The translations under genes and the position numbers were made by a program. Shown piece after piece: positions 1 through 7,105 of a stretch of DNA of 42,475 bases. Source of the stretch: JACQAI01 sp035507915 (GTDB lineage Bacteria > Pseudomonadota > Alphaproteobacteria > Elsterales > Elsteraceae). The notes below the pieces were generated by a model. That model saw nothing but the letters and a program-made list of their open reading frames with translations. It was not told the DNA's origin and ran no database searches. Every line of letters begins with the position of its first letter. Position 1 is the stretch's first letter. The stretch is taken from contig DATJNS010000383.1 in the NCBI GenBank assembly GCA_035507915.1, positions 1 through 42,475 on the forward strand. Reading direction: 5' to 3'.

Positions 1-629
1 GCTTTCGCTTCCGCGAAAAGCTCCAGGGAGCGGCGCGTTTTTCCGTCTTGTCCGTAGGCGATCGCTGGAGTGGTTAAAGCCGTAGCAGCTTCATAGCCCT
101 TGGCGGCGGTCGATACGGTGCCGATCACGGTCGCGCCGAGATGGGCGGCCCACTGGCAGAGGATCGTGCCGACGCCGCCGGCCGCGGCATGCACCAGAAG
201 CACGTCGCCCGGCTTCACGGCGTAGGTCGTGAAGATCAGGTAGTGCGCGGTCAGCCCCTTGGTCATGATGCCCGCTGCGATCTCGTCAGAGATCGATGCC
301 GGCAGTTTCACGAGGTGATCGGCCGGCATGCAGCGCCGGTCGCAATAGGCACCGATCGGCGGCGCCGAGTAGGCGACGCGATCGCCGGGCGCGAATTCGC
401 GCACGTCGGTCCCGACCGCATCGATTACGCCGGCGGCCTCGAGGCCGATCGGCGACGGATAGCGCGGCAACGGATAGCGGCCGGTCCGATGATGCAGGTC
501 GATGTAGTTGAGGCCGATCGCGCCGTGGCGCAGCAACACCTCGCGCGGGCCGGGTACGCCCGGATCGTAGGTCTCGTGGCGCAGCACCTCGGGACCGCCC
601 GGCGCGGCGATCATCACGCGGCGCGCCAT
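1..629 (-). CDS. Quinone oxidoreductase (zinc-free MDR family), 3' end cut by window edge
   Basis: This is the N-terminal 209 residues of an NADPH:quinone reductase-like medium-chain dehydrogenase. The N-terminus reads as the GroES-like domain (GLNYIDLHHRTGRYPLP, then PIGLEAAGVI). It is followed by GIMTKGLTAHYL and the nucleotide-binding motif HAAAGGVGTILCQWA at about residues 147-161. These are typical of the Qor subfamily, which lacks catalytic zinc ligands. The ATG at 629 shares one base with the stop of the upstream Gfo/Idh gene (TGATG), so the two are translationally coupled. The last about 35 codons (bases 1-106) are odd: after VSTAAK the sequence no longer resembles the family and the codons become A/T-rich (TTA, ACT, CCA, AAA). 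The family call is firm for 107-629 and weak for the extreme edge. Confidence 0.85.
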   Translation of the reverse strand, partial: MARRVMIAAPGGPEVLRHETYDPGVPGPREVLLRHGAIGLNYIDLHHRTGRYPLPRYPSPIGLEAAGVIDAVGTDVREFAPGDRVAYSAPPIGAYCDRRCMPADHLVKLPASISDEIAAGIMTKGLTAHYLIFTTYAVKPGDVLLVHAAAGGVGTILCQWAAHLGATVIGTVSTAAKGYEAATALTTPAIAYGQDGKTRRSLELFAEAK

Positions 630-1624
630 CACGACGAGCCTTGCGACACGGCCGGCAGCGGCGCCAACGCGTAAGCCGCTTCGAGCAGCCGCATGGTCGC
701 GGCCATGTCGTCGAGATCGGCGGCCGGCGGCCGGCCGGCGGCCGCACGCGCCAGCACGTCACGCACGAAGCCCGGATAGTAGGGCACGTTGGTGGTCGGG
801 ATCGCCCGCACGTCGCGCTGCTGCGCGAGGTCGACGATCTCGAGATGGTCGGCGTCGCGCACGATGAAATAATGGCGCTCGGTCCGGATGCTGAAATGCT
901 GATCGAAGCGCGTATGCGCGGCCGGGAAGCTGTAGCCGGTCTCGACCGAGCAGACGCCCGCGCCCGCGCGCAGCAGCACGAGCCCGTGGTCCTCGACGTC
1001 CAGCCCGTCGAGCGCGTTGGACATCGCGGCGCCGACGACGACGGGCGCGACCGGAGCGAACAGCATCCGGGCGAGATCGAGGAAATGCACGCCCAGGTTC
1101 AGCATCGCGCCGCCGCCGGCCTTCGCGCGCTCGAGCATCCAGGGACAACCGGCGGCGCGATAACGGTCGTTGCTGCCGGCGATGAACTTGAAGGCCAGGT
1201 ACTGGAACGCCTCGCCGGCGGCGATTTCGCGGATCGTGTCGAACAACCGGCTCTGGCGGAACACGAACGGGATCGCGGCGAATGCGCCGGCGCGGCGCGC
1301 GCGGGCCGCGAGGTCCTCGACCTCCGCCGCCGTGACCCCGGCCGGCTTCTCGATGGCGAATGGAATCGCGCGCGCGATCAGCTCGCGCGCGGTTTCGGCC
1401 ATGTCGCAATGGCGGCCGAGCACGAAGACGAACTCCGGACGCGTGCGATCGAGCAGCGCGCGCTGGTCGGTGAAGGCGGCACCGCCGGCGCGCGCCGCCA
1501 CTGCCTCGGCCGCGGCGGCCGACGGATCGCTGACGCCGACGATCTCGACGCCGTCGATCGTCAGCGCCGGTTCGAGATAGAGCGGCAGATGCCAGTGCGA
1601 TACGCCGATCAGCGCGACGCGCAT
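629..1624 (-). CDS. Gfo/Idh/MocA family NAD(P)-dependent oxidoreductase
   Basis: A 331-residue protein with an N-terminal Rossmann fold (MRVALIGVSHWHLPLY, then VEIVGVSDPS) and the family signature EKPAG near residue 93. The C-terminal alpha/beta domain carries GGGAMLNLGVHFLDLAR, whose conserved H-x-x-D type segment usually contributes to catalysis. The family oxidises or reduces sugars, inositols and similar alcohols with NAD(P); the substrate cannot be read here. The ATG at 1624 has a clear GGAGG six bases upstream. It heads a two-gene minus-strand unit with the quinone oxidoreductase and is cut off from the polysaccharide locus by the hairpin at 1675-1710. It may therefore be unrelated to polysaccharide synthesis. 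Confidence 0.9.
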   Translation of the reverse strand: MRVALIGVSHWHLPLYLEPALTIDGVEIVGVSDPSAAAAEAVAARAGGAAFTDQRALLDRTRPEFVFVLGRHCDMAETARELIARAIPFAIEKPAGVTAAEVEDLAARARRAGAFAAIPFVFRQSRLFDTIREIAAGEAFQYLAFKFIAGSNDRYRAAGCPWMLERAKAGGGAMLNLGVHFLDLARMLFAPVAPVVVGAAMSNALDGLDVEDHGLVLLRAGAGVCSVETGYSFPAAHTRFDQHFSIRTERHYFIVRDADHLEIVDLAQQRDVRAIPTTNVPYYPGFVRDVLARAAAGRPPAADLDDMAATMRLLEAAYALAPLPAVSQGSS

Positions 1625-1674
1625 GGGGAGCCTCCAGAACCGGACCTTAGCGCACCGGCCGGGAGGCTCGAAAG

Positions 1675-1710
1675 GACTCGTCGTCCCCGAAGACGCGGGG
1701 ACGACGAGTC
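1675..1710 (-). terminator. Strong hairpin, probable terminator of the wcaJ-like gene
   Basis: A perfect 14-bp inverted repeat, GACTCGTCGTCCCC and its complement, encloses an 8-base loop (1689-1696). It lies 9 bases after the stop of the priming glycosyltransferase. On the minus strand the stem is followed by CCTTTCG, only a short T run. A rho-independent terminator is likely. Because palindromes of this kind (TCGTCCCC..GGGGACGA) can be dispersed in alphaproteobacterial genomes, it could also be a copy of an intergenic repeat family. Confidence 0.7.
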
Positions 1711-1718
1711 AGATGGGG

Positions 1719-3212
1719 CTAATGCGCGTTGGTCGGCCGGATCAGCGCGACCACGGTCATGGCGAGGATCTTGAGGTCCAACAGCACCGACCAGCGCTCG
1801 ATGTAATCGAGGTCGTGCTCGATGCGGCGGCGGATCTTGTCCTCGGTGTCGGTGACGCCGCGCCAGCCGTTGACCTGCGCCCAGCCCGTGATGCCGGGCT
1901 TCACGCGGTGCCGCGCGGCGTACTCCTCGACGACGTCCTCGTAGAGGCGGTCGGCGGCCTTGGCGCGCAGCGCGTGCGGGCGCGGGCCGACCAACGACAT
2001 GTCGCCGCGGATCACGTTGAGGAGCTGGGGCAGCTCGTCGAGGCTGGTCCGGCGCAGCCAACTGCCGAGCCTGGTGACGCGCGGATCGTCCGGGCGGACC
2101 AGGCGCTCGGCGTTATGGTCGGTGCATTCGTGCCGCATGGTGCGGAACTTGAACACCTCGATCAGCGCGTTGTTGTAGCCGTAGCGCTTCTGGCGGAACA
2201 GGATCGGGCCCGGGCTGTCCCAGCGCACGGCCGCCGCGATGATCACCATCAGGGGCAGGAACGCGACGAGCAGCGCAGTGCCGAGCAGCAGATCCTCCAG
2301 GCGCTTCACCAGGCGCTTCCAGCCCGAGAGCGGTGCGCTGAAAACGTCGAGCATCGTGATGCCCGACAGGCTCGAATAGCGCGCGCGGCCGAACGGGAAG
2401 GCGAGCTGGGCTGGCGCCAGCCGGATGTCGACCGGGAACGCGCGCAGCCGTGCGAGCAGGCCGAGGATGCGGTCCTCCTCGATCCACGGCACCGCGATGA
2501 CGACGGTCTCGACCCGGCCCGCGCGGATCAGGGCCTCGAGCTCGGCGAGCCCCGGCGTGCCGGCGCGCTCGCCGTTCGCATCGTCGAAGATGCCGGCGAT
2601 CTGGTACAGGCGGCCGTCCGCGGTCGCGATCAGGTGGGCGAGATCGCCGACGATGCGGCCGGCGCCGATCACCGCGACATTGATGGTGAGGCGGCCGGCG
2701 GCGATCCAGTGTTGGATCACGAGCCAGGCGCCGAGGCGCGACAGCACCAGACCGATGGACACGGTGAGGCCCCAGCCCACGAACCAGACGCGCGAGTAGT
2801 CCTGGGCGGTCTTGAACATCACCGCCGTGGTCAACATGCCGAACCACACGACGCCCCAGGCGGCGAGCAGACGGAACGGCGCCATGCGGCCGGCGGTGAG
2901 CTGGCGCCCGTCATAGCATTCGGCGAGCGCGAACAGGTTCGAGGCCGCCACGGTGGCGAGCACCATCGCGAGCTGGTAGGCGGCCCACGCGCCGTCGCCC
3001 CAGGCGTCATCGGGCGCCGGCAGCGGATGGAGCTGATAGATCGCCACACCGCTCAGATAGACGAGCGCGGCGTCGGCGAAGCGCAGGGCGTGGGCGAACA
3101 GGCCGACCGGGATCTTCGCGGTCGGGACCTGGGCCCGCGTGCCGGCGCGCGGCAGCGTCGCGAGATCGGACAGCTCGGCGCCCGGAGAGGCGAGCAGCTG
3201 GGGGTCGGCCAC
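1719..3212 (-). CDS. Undecaprenyl-phosphate glucose phosphotransferase (WcaJ/PssY-type priming enzyme)
   Basis: A 497-residue membrane enzyme that transfers a hexose-1-phosphate, usually glucose from UDP-glucose, to undecaprenyl phosphate and so starts repeat-unit assembly. Four hydrophobic segments lie at about residues 37-58, 78-98, 117-135 and 145-167. They precede a Rossmann-like domain (VAVIGAGRIVGDLAHL, about 179-265), a fifth hydrophobic segment (308-330) and the catalytic bacterial sugar transferase domain. That domain shows SPGPILFRQKRYG, FKFRTMR, RRTSLDELPQLLNV, MSLVGPRPH and KPGITGWAQVNGWRG. Length and architecture match the full-length polyisoprenyl-phosphate hexose-1-phosphate transferases. 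The start is a GTG at 3212 with GAGGAG six bases upstream. The upstream gap carries AT boxes at 3288-3361. GalU in the same locus would supply UDP-glucose. Confidence 0.95.
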   Translation of the reverse strand: MADPQLLASPGAELSDLATLPRAGTRAQVPTAKIPVGLFAHALRFADAALVYLSGVAIYQLHPLPAPDDAWGDGAWAAYQLAMVLATVAASNLFALAECYDGRQLTAGRMAPFRLLAAWGVVWFGMLTTAVMFKTAQDYSRVWFVGWGLTVSIGLVLSRLGAWLVIQHWIAAGRLTINVAVIGAGRIVGDLAHLIATADGRLYQIAGIFDDANGERAGTPGLAELEALIRAGRVETVVIAVPWIEEDRILGLLARLRAFPVDIRLAPAQLAFPFGRARYSSLSGITMLDVFSAPLSGWKRLVKRLEDLLLGTALLVAFLPLMVIIAAAVRWDSPGPILFRQKRYGYNNALIEVFKFRTMRHECTDHNAERLVRPDDPRVTRLGSWLRRTSLDELPQLLNVIRGDMSLVGPRPHALRAKAADRLYEDVVEEYAARHRVKPGITGWAQVNGWRGVTDTEDKIRRRIEHDLDYIERWSVLLDLKILAMTVVALIRPTNAH

Positions 3213-3286
3213 GGCGTACTCCTCGGAAGCTTCACCCGGCTCGAGGCGATCGGGCCTGACCGACCGCCGCCGTGCGCGCGCCCGAG

Positions 3287-3361
3287 CGTTAAATGCCCTG
3301 TATCTCCGCGTCGCGATTAAATTTTAAATGTGAGGCGGGTCGAGTCAAGAATTTAATTAAT
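3287..3361. promoter_or_regulatory. AT-box island upstream of the wcaJ-like gene
   Basis: Three AT-only blocks interrupt GC-rich sequence: GTTAAATG (about 3288-3295), ATTAAATTTTAAATG (3316-3330) and ATTTAATTAAT (3351-3361). The centres of the last two are about 33 bp apart. The same TTAAA/TTTAA words recur in every other intergenic island of the polysaccharide locus. Operator or promoter function is inferred from position and recurrence. Confidence 0.6.
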
Positions 3362-3382
3362 GACCGATGCGTGGCAGGCGCG

Positions 3383-3580
3383 TCAGACCACGAGCAGCAC
3401 CGCGACGATGAAGGCCCACACCAGGAGGGCGAGCCCGAGCGCGCTCAAGAGCTTCCAATTGACTGCGAGCGCCCAACGCGGGCCCACGCGGTAGACCCGC
3501 CGCGGCGCGTCCACCCGCGGCCCGCCGACCGGCGGCGCCGACGCGGCGACATCGTCTTTGACACCGAGCTTCGGGGCCAT
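3383..3580 (-). CDS. Small single-pass membrane protein, unknown function
   Basis: A predicted 65-residue protein. The first 40 residues are polar and rich in Pro, Arg and Val. The last 23 or so (WKLLSALGLALLVWAFIVAVLL) form one strongly hydrophobic segment ending at the C-terminus, which suggests a tail-anchored or N-in single-pass inner-membrane protein. No family is recognised. It lies 80 bases after the small protein gene 3661-4092 and just before the AT island that drives the wcaJ-like gene, all on the same strand. The ribosome-binding site is weak. It could be an accessory subunit of the polysaccharide machinery, but that is only inferred from location. Confidence 0.55.
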   Translation of the reverse strand: MAPKLGVKDDVAASAPPVGGPRVDAPRRVYRVGPRWALAVNWKLLSALGLALLVWAFIVAVLLVV

Positions 3581-3660
3581 GATCGCCCGAGGTACACGCA
3601 GCCCGGGCTGGTGCCTAGCACATAATCAACCGGCGCGGTGCAGCCGGCGCGAGCGCGGCG

Positions 3661-4092
3661 TTAGGGGCGGCGCAGCTTGAGGAGGAGATCGAGCGAGCGC
3701 CGCACGGTCTCGACCGGCTGCGCGAGCTCCGGCGCGTGGCGCGCGATGCGCTCGAGCTGGACCTCGAGGTGCTGGCAAAGCACCCGATCGAGCTCGTGGG
3801 CGTGCCCGGCGAGCCGCCCGGGCGTTGCAGCGCCGCGCGGGCGGCTGCGGGGTGGCGCACCGGCGCCGGTCGCGGCCGGCGGCCTCCGCAGGTAATCGCC
3901 GATCTGGGCAACGATCGCGGGCGGCAACGCACCCTCGGTGCGCGCCTGCGCCGAGCCGTGGCGCGGCACCAAGCCGGGCGACGGCACACGCAGCGGCACC
4001 ACGACCGGCCCCCCCTGACGCGGCGCGGCGGCGGGCGCGAGCCCTGCCTCCGTCGCCGGAAGGAGCGAGGCTAAGAGCTCATCATGCGACAT
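3661..4092 (-). CDS. Small protein with a C-terminal domain shared with the neighbouring HTH protein
   Basis: A 143-residue protein of no family I recognise. Residues 15-98 are low-complexity, rich in Ala, Pro, Gly and Arg. The last 45 residues are ordered and amphipathic (LDRVLCQHLEVQLERI, then PELAQPVETVRRSLDLLLKL). This C-terminal block aligns without gaps to the end of the protein encoded at 4360-4926, with about 20 of 44 positions identical, including E-x-D-x-V-L-x-Q, P-x-L-A-x-P-V and LLLKL. Unlike that neighbour it has no visible helix-turn-helix. It may be a partner, antagonist or divergent duplicate. AT boxes lie 34-100 bases upstream of the ATG at 4092. A regulatory role is inference. 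Confidence 0.7.
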   Translation of the reverse strand: MSHDELLASLLPATEAGLAPAAAPRQGGPVVVPLRVPSPGLVPRHGSAQARTEGALPPAIVAQIGDYLRRPPAATGAGAPPRSRPRGAATPGRLAGHAHELDRVLCQHLEVQLERIARHAPELAQPVETVRRSLDLLLKLRRP

Positions 4093-4125
4093 GAGACTGC
4101 GCTCTCTCGCTGTTCGGGGCAGCAG

Positions 4126-4197
4126 GCATTTAAACCCCGTATGGTTACCGTGGCGTTACCGGGCACAGGCATTTTAATCAACCGTTTAGCATATTCC
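4126..4197. promoter_or_regulatory. AT-box island upstream of the 3661-4092 gene
   Basis: Contains GCATTTAAAC (4126-4135), GCATTTTAATC (4169-4179) and CCGTTTAGCATATTCC (4182-4197). The first two share the GCATTT start and their centres are about 43 bp apart. Between them sit two copies of GTTACC (4144-4149 and 4155-4160). The remaining bases between 4198 and 4359 are GC-rich and show nothing recognisable. Operator function is inferred. Confidence 0.5.
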
Positions 4198-4359
4198 GCG
4201 CCACACGAGCCGACGGCCGGCGCGCCGCGGCGCGATCGGCCGAATCGCAGCGCAATCCTGGCGAAATTCGCGGCGACGCGCCGTGACCGGCGTCACGCCG
4301 CGCGCGGATGAAAGACGGAGGGTCGGGCGTCGGTGGCGTCGCCGACAGCGTTCCGGCGT

Positions 4360-4926
4360 TTAGCGGTGCAGTTTAAGGAGCAGCCGGACGGTCTGCTGGA
4401 CGTTGGCGACCGGGCGCGCCAAGTCGGGATAGCGCTCGACGATCAGGCCGAGTTCGGTCTCGATGTTCTGCATCAGCACCTGGTCGATCTCGCCCATGCT
4501 GAGCGCGCCCGCATCACCTTGCGACGGGGCGCCTTTGCTGCCGCCCCGGGCGCCGGTGCCGCCGCCCGCGGCCCGCTTGCCGAGCGCCGGCGCCTTGCGA
4601 GACCCGACGCGGCGGTCCTTGTTGCCCGCGACCCGGACGGCTGGCGGGCTCGCCACGCCGACGCCGAGCTTCTTCAGCTGGCAGCGATAGACGCTGATCG
4701 AGCCGACCGAGGCGCCGAACATGGCCGCCAGCTCGCGGTCGGAGCCGTTGCGCCCGGCGCGGAAGAACTCGGCCAGCCGGTCGCGCAGGCTCGGGCCGTG
4801 CGCCGTCGGGGCGCCCCGCTTGGGGGCGGCGAGGCCGGCATGCTCGGGATTCGCGCCGGCGGCGGCGAAGCCCTCCTCGACCTTGATGTTGCGAGACGTG
4901 TGCGCTTTCGCCATGGCCGGCACCAT
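4360..4926 (-). CDS. Putative helix-turn-helix regulator with shared C-terminal domain
   Basis: A 188-residue protein from the ATG at 4926, chosen because GGGGAG lies eight bases upstream; a longer frame to 4989 has no such site. Residues 47-90 look like a DNA-binding helix-turn-helix: LRDRLAEFF, then SDRELAAMFGASVGSISVYR and QLKKLGV. Residues 95-142 form a basic Gly/Ala/Lys/Arg linker. Residues 144-188 form an amphipathic C-terminal domain about 45% identical to that of the adjacent 3661-4092 protein. I do not recognise a named family. Location inside the polysaccharide locus, beside islands of repeated AT boxes, makes it the best local candidate for the regulator that reads them. That link is inference; an unlinked MucR/Ros-type protein is the main alternative. 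Confidence 0.65.
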   Translation of the reverse strand: MVPAMAKAHTSRNIKVEEGFAAAGANPEHAGLAAPKRGAPTAHGPSLRDRLAEFFRAGRNGSDRELAAMFGASVGSISVYRCQLKKLGVGVASPPAVRVAGNKDRRVGSRKAPALGKRAAGGGTGARGGSKGAPSQGDAGALSMGEIDQVLMQNIETELGLIVERYPDLARPVANVQQTVRLLLKLHR

Positions 4927-5021
4927 CGGTTTCACTCCCCACGGGCGTCGCCTGGTCACCCCCGATGCGGGGAGGGACGCTCGATTCAATTCTAGCTATG
5001 CTTATGGCAACCTTAAGTCAG

Positions 5022-5219
5022 GCATCTAAATGCTTTCGGACCCATGGTTAATCCGGTTTAACTACGATCGAGCCGGCGACCCGGTTCCGCCCTTATTAAA
5101 CTTTCAATCGCGGCGCACGCTACGCCGCTGAATCGCGAAAGTACAGGGCAATTTGACTATAAATTTTATTAATTCGGCCTATGCCGATCATGACAGTCGG
5201 CATTAAACGATTTAATTAG
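5022..5219. promoter_or_regulatory. Long AT-box island upstream of the HTH gene
   Basis: The 313-base gap between the HTH start (4926) and the GT2 stop (5240) is unusually AT-rich. It holds the partial palindrome GCATCTAAATGC (5022-5033), GGTTAATCCGGTTTAAC (5046-5062), TTATTAAAC (about 5093-5101), AAATTTTATTAATTC (5161-5175), GCATTAAAC (5200-5208) and GATTTAATTAG (5209-5219). It is the densest island of the locus, which fits an autoregulated regulator promoter. The boxes are seen directly; regulation is inferred. Confidence 0.6.
5181..5203 (-). repeat. Inverted repeat downstream of the GT2 gene
   Basis: A perfect 7-bp inverted repeat, ATGCCGA and TCGGCAT, with a 9-base loop (5188-5196). It lies 37 bases past the stop of the GT2 gene and inside the regulatory gap of the HTH gene. 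It has no following T run, so it could be a weak terminator of the galU-GT2 transcript or a protein-binding site. Confidence 0.4.
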
Positions 5220-5239
5220 AGACCGCCGCCGTGCTAGGC

Positions 5240-6181
5240 CTACTTCCAGATCTGGCCGCCGCAGGCGCGTATATAAGCCCGCGTGCGCCGGTCGATGGGC
5301 TGGCGCCGCGCACGGTTGCGCCACGCCCAGCCGGCGAAGTCGAGGAAGGCGCCCGGCACGTTGACGTGCCCGCGCGTCAACACCGCGACGTAGAGCGCGA
5401 ACAACGGGATGTTCACGACCAGCGGCGCGAGCGGCATGTGCAGGAAGGAGATCTTGAACTTGTTGGCGAGCCGCATGCGCTGGACGTGGGCCTCGGGCCG
5501 CCGCCCGCCCGGGTCGTTGAACTCGACCGCGCGGACCTCGGGCAGATGCAGGATCTCGTAACCCGCCTTGATGACGCGGTACGCGTAGTCGATCTCCTCC
5601 AGCCCGTAGAAGAAATCCTCCGCCATCAACCCGACGTCGCGGTAGGTGTCGCGGCGGATCGCGAACGCGTTGGCCTGGAAGCGGAACGTCTTGAAGGTGC
5701 GGTCGTGCGGCAGCTGCTTGTTGGTATGGGGGAAGTAGGCGCGCGGCGTCTCGCCGGTGTCCGCCATCACGGTGCGCGCGCACACCAGACCCAGCTTGGG
5801 ATGCGCATCGAACGCCGCCGCGAAGCGGTCGAGGAAGTCCGCCGGCTCGACGAACACGTCGTCGTCGTTGAACAGCAGGATGTCGCCGCGGGCGTGTCGC
5901 GCGCCCTCGTTGCGCGCGCGCACGCCACGGTTCTCGCCGAGCTTCAGATAGCGCACCGCGCCGAGACCGGTGAGCCACGTCGAGCGGTCGATCGCGTCCG
6001 GATTGTTGTCGACCAGAATGAACTCGGCGTCGTCGCGCGCCGCCAGCGCCGGACGGAGATGCTCGACCAGGCGGCGCAGCATGGCGTCGCGCGCGTAGGT
6101 AATCACCGTAAGGCTGAAGCGGGGCCGGCGCTCCGGCGGATCGGCCGAAGCGGCTCCGACCTGCGGAACGGCGGCATCCAT
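5240..6181 (-). CDS. Glycosyltransferase family 2
   Basis: A 313-residue GT-A type glycosyltransferase, probably cytoplasmic and membrane-associated, that adds one sugar to the growing lipid-linked repeat. Visible signatures are the N-terminal LTVITYARDAMLRRLV, the nucleotide-binding DNNPD, the metal-binding LFNDDDVFVEP and a GLEEIDYAYRVIKAGYEI segment corresponding to the catalytic ED-x-D/acceptor region. The C-terminal 60 residues contain one hydrophobic stretch (LAPLVVNIPLFALYVAVLT). The ATG at 6181 starts one base after the TGA of galU, so the pair is co-translated. A start further upstream inside galU is possible but unnecessary. Donor and acceptor are unknown. Confidence 0.9.
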   Translation of the reverse strand: MDAAVPQVGAASADPPERRPRFSLTVITYARDAMLRRLVEHLRPALAARDDAEFILVDNNPDAIDRSTWLTGLGAVRYLKLGENRGVRARNEGARHARGDILLFNDDDVFVEPADFLDRFAAAFDAHPKLGLVCARTVMADTGETPRAYFPHTNKQLPHDRTFKTFRFQANAFAIRRDTYRDVGLMAEDFFYGLEEIDYAYRVIKAGYEILHLPEVRAVEFNDPGGRRPEAHVQRMRLANKFKISFLHMPLAPLVVNIPLFALYVAVLTRGHVNVPGAFLDFAGWAWRNRARRQPIDRRTRAYIRACGGQIWK

Positions 6182-6182
6182 G

Positions 6183-7043
6183 TCAGTTGCTGAGGCGTCG
6201 GAGCAGGCTGCGCACCTCGTCGGCAAGGTCCGGGCGCGACAGCGCGAACGCGAGATTGGCCTCGAGGAATCCGACCTTGTCGCCGCAATCGAAGCGCCGG
6301 CCGTCGAAGCGGAAGCCGTGCACCGGGATGCGCCCGATCTGCTTGGCGATCGCGTCGGTGATCTGAATCTCGCCGCCGGCGCCGCGCTGCTGGCGCTCGA
6401 GATGATCGAACACCCGCGGATGCAGGATGTAGCGGCCGATCACGGCCAGGCGCGACGGCGCGAGGCCCGTCGTGGGCTTCTCGACCAGGCCCTTGATGTC
6501 GATCAGCCGGCCGTCGTCATGGCCGACGTCGAGGATGCCGTAACGGCCGACATGCTCCAGGGCGACATCCATGACCGCGGTCATCACGCCGCCGACGTCG
6601 TTGTAGGCCTCGACCATCTGACTGAGGCAGGGGCGGTCGCCGAGGATCAGATCGTCGGCCAAGAGGACGGCAAACGGCTCGTCGCCCACCATGCTGCGTG
6701 CGCACCAGATCGCGTGGCCGAGGCCGAGCGGCTCGGGCTGGCGGGTGTAGCTGATGCTGCCGGCGTCGAGCGTGATCACCTCGATCTCGCGCCACAAGTC
6801 CTCCTTGCCGCGCGCCAGCAAGGTGCTGCGCAGCTCGGCCGAATAGTCGAAATGGTCCTCGATCGCGGTCTTGCCGCGCCCGGTGACGAAGATGAACTGC
6901 TCGATGCCGGCGGCGCGCGCCTCCTCGACCGCATACTGGATCAGCGGCTTGTCGACCACCGGCAGCATCTCCTTGGTCGCCGGCAGAAACCGCGTGCCGA
7001 GCCCGCCGACCGGAAACACCGCCTTCTTCACCGCGAACGCCAT
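6183..7043 (-). CDS. galU: UTP--glucose-1-phosphate uridylyltransferase
   Basis: A 286-residue enzyme that makes UDP-glucose and pyrophosphate from UTP and glucose-1-phosphate in the cytoplasm. The nucleotidyltransferase signature GGLGTRFLPATKEMLPVVDKP begins at about residue 13. EARAAGIEQFIFVTGRGK, the LADDLI metal-binding region and VEKP follow, as in GalU/ExoN proteins, and the length is typical. The product is the likely donor for the priming transferase at 1719-3212 and for some of the glycosyltransferases. It is coupled to the GT2 gene downstream. A pair of AT boxes (7058-7104) lies directly upstream of its ATG. Confidence 0.96.
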   Translation of the reverse strand: MAFAVKKAVFPVGGLGTRFLPATKEMLPVVDKPLIQYAVEEARAAGIEQFIFVTGRGKTAIEDHFDYSAELRSTLLARGKEDLWREIEVITLDAGSISYTRQPEPLGLGHAIWCARSMVGDEPFAVLLADDLILGDRPCLSQMVEAYNDVGGVMTAVMDVALEHVGRYGILDVGHDDGRLIDIKGLVEKPTTGLAPSRLAVIGRYILHPRVFDHLERQQRGAGGEIQITDAIAKQIGRIPVHGFRFDGRRFDCGDKVGFLEANLAFALSRPDLADEVRSLLRRLSN

Positions 7044-7057
7044 TGGCCGGGCCTCGT

Positions 7058-7104
7058 ATTAAATTAAATCTCCCGGCACAGTCGACGGGCTTGTTTAATT
7101 AAAA
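7058..7104. promoter_or_regulatory. Paired AT boxes upstream of galU
   Basis: ATTAAATTAAAT (7058-7069, containing an exact TTAAATTAAA) and the perfectly palindromic TTTAATTAAA (7094-7103) are separated by 24 GC-rich bases, with centres about 35 bp apart. The gap is only 62 bp and ends at the polymerase stop codon, so these boxes occupy nearly all of the room available for a promoter. Confidence 0.65.
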
Positions 7105-7105
7105 G

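Noticed and set aside
4927..4989. Longer N-terminus for the HTH protein starting at 4989.
   Set aside because: The GGGGAG site eight bases before the ATG at 4926 is much better, and the extra residues are not ordered.
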